From NCBI GenBank assembly GCA_964562985.1, contig CAZLWE010000030.1, positions 1 through 40,905 on the forward strand: a stretch of 40,905 bases of DNA, written 5' to 3'. Positions 10,603 to 17,125 of the stretch are shown piece after piece (positions within the stretch are counted from its first letter, which is position 1; every line of letters begins with the position of its first letter). The DNA comes from SHLQ01 sp964562985 (GTDB lineage: Bacteria > Actinomycetota > Acidimicrobiia > Acidimicrobiales > SHLQ01). A program made the translations under genes and the position numbers. Under the pieces are notes generated by a model. The model had not been told where the DNA came from. It saw only the letters and a program-made list of their open reading frames with translations, and did not search any database.

Positions 10603-11388
10603 ATGTCCGAGCAAACGATCTTCGAGGAGATGGCCGAGCACATCCGTGTCGAATCTCCGGTAGCGCTGGCAACCGTGGTCGAGGGCCCCAACGTCGGCGG
10701 CAAGCTTCTCGTCACTCTGGAAACGAGCAAGGGCACCCTCGGCGACGAAGACCTCGACCGAGTTGTTGCCCGCGACGTTCTGGGCGAGCTGGCGGCCGGG
10801 CGCAACGGCATCCGCCGGTACGGCCCTCAAGGTCAGGCCCGTGAAGAAGACGTCGCGGTGTTCATCGAGAGCTTTGCGCCCCCACCCCAGATGGTGATCT
10901 TCGGGGCGGTCGACTTCACTGCCGCACTCGTGAAGGTGTCGAAGTTCCTCGGTTACCGGGTCACGGTCTGCGATGCTCGCCCGATCTTTGCCACCACGCA
11001 GCGGTTCCCGCTCGCCAACGAGGTCGTGGTCGACTGGCCGGACCGGTTGCTTGAGCGCATCGGCCCCGACCTCCAGGTGCGAGATGCCGTGGCCGTACTG
11101 ACCCACGACAACAAGTTCGACGTCCCCGCGATCACCTCGGCGCTCAAGACCAACGTCGGCTACATCGGTGTGATGGGTTCTCGCAAGACGCACGACAACC
11201 GCACCAAGCGGCTGGTCGAAGCTGGGGTAACCGACGAGGAACTCGACCGCTTGCGTTCACCGCTGGGCCTGAACCTCGGCGGCCGCACCCCCGAAGAGAC
11301 TGCCATCTCGATCGTCGCCGAAATCATCGCCCTAGGCACCGGCCGAGAAGCCCCAGCGCTACGCGACGCCGAAGGGTCCATCCACTGA
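10603..11388 (+). CDS. XdhC/CoxI-family Mo-hydroxylase maturation protein with Rossmann domain
   Basis: The 261-residue protein has a degenerate XdhC_CoxI-like N-terminal part (about 1-80, lacking the SGGCVE signature) and a C-terminal XdhC Rossmann domain (about 95-245). The latter shows VIFGAVDFTAALVKVSKFLG, VCDARPIFAT, GYIGVMGSRKT and the family end PLGLNLGGRTPEETAISI. A usual XdhC has GAGHVA at the first glycine loop, whereas here it reads GAVDFT, so nucleotide binding may be altered. Together with the preceding gene it probably forms the cofactor-handling pair (CoxF and CoxI). The TGA stop is also the first three bases of the 36-bp tandem repeat that follows. Confidence 0.85.
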   Translation: MSEQTIFEEMAEHIRVESPVALATVVEGPNVGGKLLVTLETSKGTLGDEDLDRVVARDVLGELAAGRNGIRRYGPQGQAREEDVAVFIESFAPPPQMVIFGAVDFTAALVKVSKFLGYRVTVCDARPIFATTQRFPLANEVVVDWPDRLLERIGPDLQVRDAVAVLTHDNKFDVPAITSALKTNVGYIGVMGSRKTHDNRTKRLVEAGVTDEELDRLRSPLGLNLGGRTPEETAISIVAEIIALGTGREAPALRDAEGSIH

Positions 11389-11485
11389 GCTCAATGGGGT
11401 CTGACCCCGAACGTCCCTGGCTGAGCTCTTTGGGGTCTGACCCCGAACGTCCCTGGCTGAGCTCTTTGGGGTCTGACCCCGAACG
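11386..11485 (+). repeat. 36-bp tandem repeat array with a GGGGTC-T-GACCCC palindrome
   Basis: Units begin at 11386, 11422 and 11458, exactly 36 bp apart. Each has TGAGCTC, two A or two T, then TGGGGTCTGACCCC, then GAACGTCCCTGGC. The only difference between visible units is AA versus TT at unit positions 8-9. The third is cut by the assembly gap after GAACG. The core is a perfect palindrome around a central T. The xdhC stop codon is the first three bases of unit 1. There are no spacers, so this is not a CRISPR array. Confidence 0.92.
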
Positions 11486-11585
11486 NNNNNNNNNNNNNNN
11501 NNNNNNNNNNNNNNNNNNNNNNNNNNNNNNNNNNNNNNNNNNNNNNNNNNNNNNNNNNNNNNNNNNNNNNNNNNNNNNNNNNNNN
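11486..11585. other. Assembly gap (100 N) inside the 36-bp repeat array
   Basis: Exactly 100 N, a placeholder length. The left side ends at unit position 28 (GAACG) and the right side resumes at position 29 (TCCCTGGC). The missing sequence is therefore probably a whole number of 36-bp units. Confidence 0.95.
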
Positions 11586-11588
11586 TCC

Positions 11589-11606
11589 CTGGCTGCTCCC
11601 AGCCAG
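11589..11606. repeat. Stem-loop closing the 36-bp array
   Basis: CTGGCTG and CAGCCAG pair perfectly (7 bp) around a CTCC loop, directly where the array ends. It may serve as a terminator for either flanking gene. The rest of 11607-11695 holds no gene I can support. One half-site of the array palindrome (TTTGACCCC) lies near 11678. Confidence 0.6.
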
Positions 11607-11695
11607 CTAACACGGGGGCCTTGATGGAATTCGAGCAGCCAACGCGATCCGTCATGTCGCCAGAGAGAGCTTCTGTTTGACCCCAGATTCTCGAG

Positions 11696-12136
11696 CTACG
11701 GGCGGACGGAGAAGGTGGCGTTCCAGTTCTCGGAGGTCTCGCCGTTGATGTGGAGTCGCCAGGTGTAGCGGCGGCCGCGAGGCAGGGCTAGCGCTCCGAA
11801 GTTGATGCCGAGCGGCACCCACAGTTCACTTCCGGGGGCGACCCCCTCAGGGCGGCCTGCTTCGAACGCTCCCTTGATGGAGATGGGCTTGTCGCGAACG
11901 ACGACCTTGCGGCCATCCTCATCGGTCAGCGATAGCTGCCACTCATGACGCTCCTGGGACTTGTCCCACGGAACACCGATTCGAACCGCGACCGAGATCT
12001 GCTGGGGGCGTGGCCCGATGACTCCGAGGCCGCCACCGAGAATAAAGAGCTTGCCGGCCGTAACCTGTACGGCATCGCACATCAAAATGATGGCGTGGAA
12101 CGCCGGAGGAGAGAAGTTCAGGTCAGGTTGCTCCAC
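11696..12136 (-). CDS. Conserved hypothetical protein, resembles DUF6941
   Basis: The 146-residue protein begins with GTG. It contains the stretch ILMCDAVQVTAGKLFILGGG (about 17-36), typical of a family of uncharacterised, mostly beta-strand actinobacterial proteins that I recall as DUF6941 (from memory, not searched). There is no signal peptide, membrane helix or obvious catalytic motif. The C-terminal half looks like an immunoglobulin-like beta sandwich (LPRGRRYTWRLHINGE). It is divergent from the MocA-DUF501 gene, with only 35 bp between the start codons, so the two promoters must overlap. Function unknown. Confidence 0.75.
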   Translation of the reverse strand: MEQPDLNFSPPAFHAIILMCDAVQVTAGKLFILGGGLGVIGPRPQQISVAVRIGVPWDKSQERHEWQLSLTDEDGRKVVVRDKPISIKGAFEAGRPEGVAPGSELWVPLGINFGALALPRGRRYTWRLHINGETSENWNATFSVRP

Positions 12137-12143
12137 GGAGATG

Positions 12144-12149
12144 ACCCTA
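12144..12149 (-). promoter_or_regulatory. Putative -10 hexamer of the DUF6941-like gene
   Basis: On the minus strand TAGGGT lies 7 nt before the GTG start at 12136, without a ribosome-binding site. This fits the leaderless pattern of the window. Confidence 0.45.
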
Positions 12150-12171
12150 CCGCCGCTATGAGGTGCCCACG

Positions 12172-13224
12172 ATGACAGTTGCCGGAGTTCTACTCGCCGC
12201 AGGTGCGGGGGAGCGCTTTGACGGTGAGGGGCACAAGCTCCGAGCGGTCATCGACGCCAAGACGGTGCTCGAACACGCTCTGCAGGCAGCGCTCGATTCG
12301 GCAGTGGACGAAGTAGTGCTCGTCGTCGGTGACGACGACTACGGCGACCTTGTGGAGGCGGCTCGGGGCGAGCACGGCCACCGACTCGTGACGATGCACT
12401 CGCCCGACTGGGCTGAGGGCCAAGCTCATTCGCTGACGGTAGCGATCGAACATGCCCACGACGCTGGTCATGAGGCCGTGGTGATCGGGCTCGGCGATCA
12501 ACCGTTGGTCGGGTCGCAAACGTGGACTGATCTGGCCGATGCGAACGCGACTATCGCCGTGGCGAATTACGCAGGCCGCCGACGTCCTCCGACTCGACTG
12601 TCCGCAGAGGTGTGGGATCAGCTGCCCACATCGGGCGACGAGGGTGCGCGCCAGCTCCTACGTGCCGAAACCGATCGCGTCGTAGATGTTCTGAGTGCCG
12701 GGTCGCCCAACGACGTCGACACTGCGGAAGCGCTCGAAATCACTCGACAGCTGTACGTCGACCGGCGTCGGACTGCGGAGCTTCTCGGTCGAGAGCCGAT
12801 GGGCGCCTTCGAGATTGCCGTTCGAAACGACGAGGGCGATCCGGTCGTTCTGAAGAATTTCCCTGTGCTCGCCGACGGTCGCCCCATGCCAACGCTCTAT
12901 TGGCTTTGCGGGGAGCGTGAATCGATGTTGATCGGGCGACTCGAAGCGATCGGTGGTGTCCGTCGATCAGAGGAAGCTGTCGGGCTAGACGTCGTCAATG
13001 CAATCCACGACCGCTACCGAGAAGAGCGCGATGCCGTGCTCGACGAATCTGGCATCTCGGTAGAGCATCGCCCGACCGGGGGCGTGGGCGGAACCCGCAA
13101 CGGCCTCAAATGCCTCCATGCCCACTACGGCTACTGGCTGGCTGGTGGCGACGACCCTGTTGGAGCATGGGTCGACCAACACTTAGACGAGGTCACCTCA
13201 CCGAACTGGCCGTCGACGCCGTAA
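12172..13224 (+). CDS. MocA/MobA-like nucleotidyltransferase fused to a DUF501 domain
   Basis: The 350-residue protein has two parts. Residues 1-190 are a MobA/MocA-type NTP transferase with VLLAAGAGERF (5-15) and GDQP (108-111). MocA adds CMP to molybdopterin cofactor to make the dinucleotide form used by CO dehydrogenase and xanthine dehydrogenase. Residues about 200-350 are DUF501, with RRTAELLGREPMGAFEIAVR, the FPTLYWL-like PMPTLYWLCG and NGLKCLHAHYGYWLAGG. In mycobacteria a stand-alone DUF501 gene lies between ftsB and ppx. I choose ATG 12172 because AGGTG (12161-12165) sits 6 nt upstream; GTG at 12163 would overlap that site. The transferase lacks the usual lysine-rich GxxK after the loop (reads EGHKL), which is acceptable for the family. 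The fusion is visible as one uninterrupted frame. Confidence 0.85.
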   Translation: MTVAGVLLAAGAGERFDGEGHKLRAVIDAKTVLEHALQAALDSAVDEVVLVVGDDDYGDLVEAARGEHGHRLVTMHSPDWAEGQAHSLTVAIEHAHDAGHEAVVIGLGDQPLVGSQTWTDLADANATIAVANYAGRRRPPTRLSAEVWDQLPTSGDEGARQLLRAETDRVVDVLSAGSPNDVDTAEALEITRQLYVDRRRTAELLGREPMGAFEIAVRNDEGDPVVLKNFPVLADGRPMPTLYWLCGERESMLIGRLEAIGGVRRSEEAVGLDVVNAIHDRYREERDAVLDESGISVEHRPTGGVGGTRNGLKCLHAHYGYWLAGGDDPVGAWVDQHLDEVTSPNWPSTP

Positions 13225-13251
13225 GGACGGGCCGCCAGGTTGGGGTGCCTC

Positions 13252-13257
13252 TAGACT
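13252..13257 (+). promoter_or_regulatory. Putative -10 hexamer of ppx
   Basis: TAGACT lies 10 nt before the ATG at 13268, with no ribosome-binding site between them. A short or absent leader is predicted. Confidence 0.45.
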
Positions 13258-13267
13258 TAGCCGTTCT

Positions 13268-14188
13268 ATGACGTCTTCCATATACGCAGGGATCGACTGT
13301 GGAACGAACTCCACCCGACTCATCATTGGAGACGGCACCGAGACCTTCGAACGGGAGATGACCATCACCGGTCTTGGGCGAGGGGTCGACGCCACCGGCA
13401 AGCTCTCCGACGAGGGAATCGAACGGGTACGCTTGGCCCTCGAAAAATACCGGGCCATCATGGATGACTACGACCTCGCTGGCGTACGAATGACCGCAAC
13501 TTCAGCGGCGCGAGACGCGTCGAATCGAGAGACGTTCTTCGAGGTATCGGAGCAAACCGTTGGCGTTCGCCCGGAGCTGATCTCCGGTGAGGAGGAAGCC
13601 GAGCTGTCCTTCATGGGGGCAACTGCCGAACTCGATCCTGCCGACGGCCCGTTTCTCGTGTTCGACATCGGCGGTGGATCCACCGAGTTCGCTTTCGGCA
13701 CCACGCGAATGGAGGGCGGCTTCTCGACTGACATGGGTTCGGTCCGCTTCACCGAGAAGTACATCGAAAGCGACCCGCCGCTTCCCGAAGAGCTCGTCGC
13801 ATGCCTGTCGGTCGCCGAGGCTCACCTCGACGACGTTGCCCGAGAGGTCCCCATGGTGCACGCCGCTCGCCGGCTGGTCGGTCTGGCCGGAACCGTGTCG
13901 ACCGCTGCCGCAGTCGAGATCGGCCTACTCGAGTACAGCCGCAGCGAGGTCCACCATTTCGTGCTCACGCGCGAAGCGATCGAGGACGTGTACCGCACAT
14001 TGGTGACCGAAGCCCGTGAGAACCGTCGCCACAATCCTGGGCTCGAAGAGGGCCGCATCGATACCATCGTGGGCGGTATGTGCATCCTGGCCAGAATCGT
14101 TCGCTACTTCGGCGCAGACGAAGTTCTCGTTTCCGAATCCGACATTCTCGACGGGCTCGTACTCTCACAGATTGCAAAGAGCACCTGA
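13268..14188 (+). CDS. ppx: Ppx/GppA-family exopolyphosphatase
   Basis: This family releases phosphate from the ends of polyphosphate, or from pppGpp. The 306-residue protein has the short actinobacterial form, without the C-terminal HD-like half of E. coli Ppx. It shows the first phosphate loop AGIDCGTNSTRLIIGDG (6-22) and the second, FDIGGGSTEFAFG (132-144), both of the ASKHA actin-like ATPase fold. The following LAGTVSTAAA also matches. Position after a DUF501 gene is conserved in actinobacteria. The stop is followed after one base by the acetyltransferase start, so the two are probably one transcript. Whether polyphosphate or pppGpp is preferred cannot be read from sequence. Confidence 0.9.
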   Translation: MTSSIYAGIDCGTNSTRLIIGDGTETFEREMTITGLGRGVDATGKLSDEGIERVRLALEKYRAIMDDYDLAGVRMTATSAARDASNRETFFEVSEQTVGVRPELISGEEEAELSFMGATAELDPADGPFLVFDIGGGSTEFAFGTTRMEGGFSTDMGSVRFTEKYIESDPPLPEELVACLSVAEAHLDDVAREVPMVHAARRLVGLAGTVSTAAAVEIGLLEYSRSEVHHFVLTREAIEDVYRTLVTEARENRRHNPGLEEGRIDTIVGGMCILARIVRYFGADEVLVSESDILDGLVLSQIAKST

Positions 14189-14189
14189 C

Positions 14190-14810
14190 ATGCGGATGCT
14201 GCGAGGAGGAAGCGAGCAGAACGACGGAGCGACACTCGTCGGCCGACGGATCTCTCTGCGGCCACTCGTGGTTGAGGACTACGCACAATGGCGCGAGGTT
14301 CGCACAGTCAACGAAGGGTGGCTGACCCGATGGGAGCCGCAACGATTCGCAGGGCAACCCGACGTCGTGAAGAGCCGGCAAGCCTTCTCGTCTCGCTGCG
14401 CAGCTCGGCAACGTGAACGCCAGCTCGGCACAGGGTACGGATTCGGCGTGTTCGTCGGTCAGCAACTCATCGGCGAAATGAACGTGTCCTCCATTCAACG
14501 GGGACCCTTTCAAAACGCGTACGTCGGCTACTGGATCGATCAACGACAAGCGGGTCAGGGGTACACGCCCGAGGCGCTTGTCGTCGCGATGCGATTCGCC
14601 TTCGACGACCTGCGGCTCCACAGGCTGCAGATCGCGATTATCCCGCGGAACAAGCCGAGCCGCCGCGTGGTCGAAAAGCTCGGTCTTCGCCTCGAGGGCT
14701 TGGCCGAGCGTTACCTCGAGATCAACGGTGTCTGGGAAGACCATATGCGCTACGCCATCACCGTCGAAGAGTGGGTAGCCCGCCGCACCGAATTCGAAGA
14801 GTGGGTATAG
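14190..14810 (+). CDS. RimJ/RimL-type GNAT acetyltransferase
   Basis: The 206-residue protein matches N-acetyltransferases of the RimJ/RimL group, which acetylate protein N-termini or small amines using acetyl-CoA. Visible marks are ISLRPLVVEDYAQW near the N-terminus, GYWIDQRQAGQGYTPEAL for the acetyl-CoA loop (R/Q-x-x-G-x-G/A), LHRLQIAIIPRNKPSRRVVEKLG, and GLRLEGLAERYLEINGVWEDH at the end. I choose ATG 14190, one base after the ppx stop; a longer open frame upstream lies inside ppx and is a shadow. The target is unknown. Confidence 0.87.
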   Translation: MRMLRGGSEQNDGATLVGRRISLRPLVVEDYAQWREVRTVNEGWLTRWEPQRFAGQPDVVKSRQAFSSRCAARQRERQLGTGYGFGVFVGQQLIGEMNVSSIQRGPFQNAYVGYWIDQRQAGQGYTPEALVVAMRFAFDDLRLHRLQIAIIPRNKPSRRVVEKLGLRLEGLAERYLEINGVWEDHMRYAITVEEWVARRTEFEEWV

Positions 14811-14866
14811 TCCTAATCCTTAGTCGCCCTCGACTCCGTCGAGATTTTGGTGGCACGGATTAGGAC
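14810..14866. repeat. Nested hairpin repeat after the GNAT gene (copy 1)
   Basis: An outer 10-bp stem (14810-14819 with 14857-14866) begins on the last base of the GNAT stop codon. Inside are a middle stem (GTCGCC with GGTGGC, using G-U pairs) and an inner stem CTCGAC-TCC-GTCGAG followed by GATTTTGG. A second copy with compensating base changes follows cysC at 20819. It may act as a terminator and looks like a dispersed repeat. The rest of 14867-14940 holds only the next promoter. Confidence 0.75.
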
Positions 14867-14928
14867 ACCACCCGCCGCAATCACGCCTTCGAATCGCTCG
14901 GGGTGCTCCGCGGATTGACTCCCTTCGA

Positions 14929-14934
14929 TAGTCT
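14929..14934 (+). promoter_or_regulatory. Putative -10 hexamer of the methyltransferase gene
   Basis: TAGTCT lies 6 nt before the ATG at 14941; no ribosome-binding site is seen. It fits the leaderless pattern. Confidence 0.5.
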
Positions 14935-14940
14935 TTCTCG

Positions 14941-15642
14941 ATGGACGACGACGTAAACCTTTGGGATCTGCCGACGAATAACGAGCGACTGGCTGCAGTC
15001 GTTGATGTGGAGAGCAAGCTTGTCGTCGACGTCGGATGCGGAACCGGTGGGCTCGTGCGTTTCCTTCGTACCAGCGGTGCTGACCCGATCGGTGTCGAGT
15101 GTGGTGAGGCCATGATCAGCCAAGCGAAGGAGGCCGATCCGTGGCATCACGACTCCTACCTCGACGGGGTCGGCCAAGACATCCCACTGGCAGACGCGTC
15201 GGCAGACGTGGTGGTGTTCTCCTACTCCTTGCATCACGTGCCGGTCGAAGAGATGGCCAACGCGTTGCTCGAGGCTGAGCGGGTCCTCAAACCTGGCGGC
15301 GAACTCGCCGTCCTCGAGCCGGTCGCCGAAGGGCCCAGCTTTGAATTGGTCCGATTGGTAGACGACGAGACGGAGGTCCGCGCCCACGCCCAACATGCGC
15401 TCGACAATCGACCGGCGCCGTTCACCGAAACCCACAATGAGCGCTACGAGGCGTCCTACTCATTCGCCGACTTCACAGACGTGAAGAAGCGGGTCGTCGA
15501 TATCGACCCCACCAGAACCGAAGCGTTCGAGTCAGTGGCCGAAGAAGTCGAAAGACGTTTCCACGAGTACGGCGTCGAGGGTCCCGGCGGCCACTGGTTT
15601 GGCGGCCCAGTACTACTGCGCGTATTCACCAAAGCGAACTAA
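14941..15642 (+). CDS. Class I SAM-dependent methyltransferase
   Basis: The 233-residue protein shows motif I VVDVGCGTGG (28-37), the acidic residue ending strand 2 in GVECGEAMI, and ASADVVVFSYSLHHVPVEEM followed by RVLKPGGELAVLEP (motifs II-III). This is the UbiE/Methyltransf_11 pattern. The N-terminal lead before motif I is short (27 residues). The substrate cannot be told from the sequence, and neighbours give no pathway. It is convergent with the glutamate dehydrogenase gene, and a hairpin and a pair of near-identical 20-mers lie between them. Confidence 0.85.
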   Translation: MDDDVNLWDLPTNNERLAAVVDVESKLVVDVGCGTGGLVRFLRTSGADPIGVECGEAMISQAKEADPWHHDSYLDGVGQDIPLADASADVVVFSYSLHHVPVEEMANALLEAERVLKPGGELAVLEPVAEGPSFELVRLVDDETEVRAHAQHALDNRPAPFTETHNERYEASYSFADFTDVKKRVVDIDPTRTEAFESVAEEVERRFHEYGVEGPGGHWFGGPVLLRVFTKAN

Positions 15643-15644
15643 GA

Positions 15645-15664
15645 CCGTTCCCGCCGGGTGGATC
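15645..15664. repeat. Direct repeat, copy A, after the methyltransferase gene
   Basis: A 20-bp sequence (CCGTTCCCGCCGG then GTGGATC), 2 nt after the stop codon. A copy with 18 of 20 identical bases lies at 15736-15755, at the end of the convergent gene. Confidence 0.7.
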
Positions 15665-15722
15665 GTCCAGAGGGCGCGATGTTGTGAGCGCTAGCGAGCA
15701 ACTCGGTTAGTGAGGCGAAGCC

Positions 15723-15741
15723 GAACGGCGCGGAGCCGTTC
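15723..15741. terminator. Stem-loop between convergent genes
   Basis: GAACGGC and GCCGTTC form a perfect 7-bp stem around GCGGA. It lies between the ends of the methyltransferase and glutamate dehydrogenase genes, so it could stop transcription from both sides. No T-run follows. Confidence 0.45.
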
Positions 15742-15755
15742 CCGCCGGAGGGATC
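15736..15755. repeat. Direct repeat, copy B, at the end of the dehydrogenase gene
   Basis: CCGTTCCCGCCGG then AGGGATC; 18 of 20 bases match copy A at 15645. It overlaps the right arm of the hairpin at 15723 and two bases of the dehydrogenase stop codon. Confidence 0.7.
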
Positions 15756-17043
15756 AGGGCCAAATACCGCGCTGGTCCAAGACGGTGCTGATGCGATTGA
15801 GTGCCACGGCGTATGCCGCCTCTCGGCGCGAGCAGCCGAGCTCTTCCTTCTGGTATTCGATCGCGTCTGCGGCTTCCCAGAGGTAGCGTCGCAACTCGTC
15901 GTCGACCTGGTGAAGGCGCCAGCGAGAACTCATCTTGTTCTGCAACCACTCGAAGTAGGAGACGGTTACGCCGCCAGCGTTGGCTAGAACGTCGGGGAGG
16001 ATCTCGACCCCACGGTCGATGAGGATCTTCTCGGCTTCGACGGTCGTCGGGCCGTTTGCCCCTTCGAGGATGGTCTTCGCCCTGATGTGCGGTGCACGTT
16101 CCTCGGTGACCTGGTTCTCGATCGCCGCAGGAACCAGCACGTCAACGTCGTAGGCAAAGAACTCTTCGACGTCGATCTCGTCGGCGCCTGGGAAGCCGGC
16201 TACGCCACCAGCTTCGTCGGTGTGGCACCACAACTTCTCTGGATCGATCCCGTCGTCATTTGCGATGGCACCCGTGTGGTCGGCCACCGCCTTGAGGGTC
16301 ATACCCATACGACCGAGCGCTCGAGCGCTGTGCTCGCCCACGTTGCCGAATCCCTGTATCGCAGCGGTCTTTGTGCGTGGGTCTTGACCCGTCTGTTCGA
16401 AGTGATGAGCGAGGACGAACGCCGCGCCCTGGCCGGTGGCCTTATCGCGCCCGACGGAACCGCCGGTCTCGATCGTCTTGCCAGTGACGACGCGCCGAGC
16501 ATTCTGCCGTTCGACTCCGCCGCGGCCAGCGTTGACGAAGGTGTCCATCATCCACACCATGTCTCGTGCAGTCGACCCCACGTCAGGGGCCGGGATGTCG
16601 TGCTCAGGTCCGATGTTGGTGCCGAGGGCATGGGTGAAACGCCGCACGATACGTTGGATCTCCCCAGCACTATGCTCGCGAGGGTTGAAGGCGATGCCGC
16701 CCTTCGCTCCGCCGAAAGGCACATTGGCCAGCGACGTTTTCCACGTCATCCACATCGCCAGCGCCTTGACCTCGCCGAGTTCGACGTCTGGGGCGAAACG
16801 TAGGCCTCCTTTGAACGGTCCGAGCGCGTCGTTGTGCTGAACGCGGTATCCGCGGAACATCTGCATTTCGCCGTCATCCAATTCCACGGGGAAGCTGACG
16901 ATGATCTCGTTCTTCGGGCAGCGCAGCAGTTGGCGCATTCGATCGGAAAGGCCGATCAAATCCGCTGCTGCGTCCAACTGTTCGACCGCTGTTTCGAACA
17001 GCGCATCGCCATGGCTAGCGTCGGTCGCCCTTCGCGTTGGCAT
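15754..17043 (-). CDS. Glu/Leu/Phe/Val dehydrogenase, probably glutamate dehydrogenase
   Basis: The enzyme reversibly deaminates glutamate to 2-oxoglutarate and ammonia. The 429-residue length is that of small hexameric catabolic types. Visible are PFKGGLRF with Lys78, Lys102, the catalytic-lysine motif PFGGAKGG with Lys114, the segment STARDMVWMMDTF, and the dinucleotide-binding loop GFGNVG. The ATG at 17043 has a good ribosome-binding site (GAGGTGA) upstream on the minus strand, unlike most first genes here. It lies 82 nt downstream of cysQ on the same strand. Glutamate is favoured over leucine or phenylalanine by length and motifs, but specificity is inferred. Confidence 0.88.
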   Translation of the reverse strand: MPTRRATDASHGDALFETAVEQLDAAADLIGLSDRMRQLLRCPKNEIIVSFPVELDDGEMQMFRGYRVQHNDALGPFKGGLRFAPDVELGEVKALAMWMTWKTSLANVPFGGAKGGIAFNPREHSAGEIQRIVRRFTHALGTNIGPEHDIPAPDVGSTARDMVWMMDTFVNAGRGGVERQNARRVVTGKTIETGGSVGRDKATGQGAAFVLAHHFEQTGQDPRTKTAAIQGFGNVGEHSARALGRMGMTLKAVADHTGAIANDDGIDPEKLWCHTDEAGGVAGFPGADEIDVEEFFAYDVDVLVPAAIENQVTEERAPHIRAKTILEGANGPTTVEAEKILIDRGVEILPDVLANAGGVTVSYFEWLQNKMSSRWRLHQVDDELRRYLWEAADAIEYQKEELGCSRREAAYAVALNRISTVLDQRGIWP

Positions 17044-17125
17044 TGTCTTTTCACCTCAAGCGATCGCCGTTGACCGCGTATCCGATGCGCCTATTCTGCC
17101 CTCGCGCAACGGGGTATTGTTATTG

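Noticed and set aside
10286..11388. The two XdhC genes considered as one gene broken by a frameshift
   Set aside because: The second gene has its own start and its own N-terminal domain, so joining them would give a protein with two such domains.
11386..11485. 36-bp repeats considered as a CRISPR array
   Set aside because: Units follow each other without spacers, and no cas gene lies nearby.
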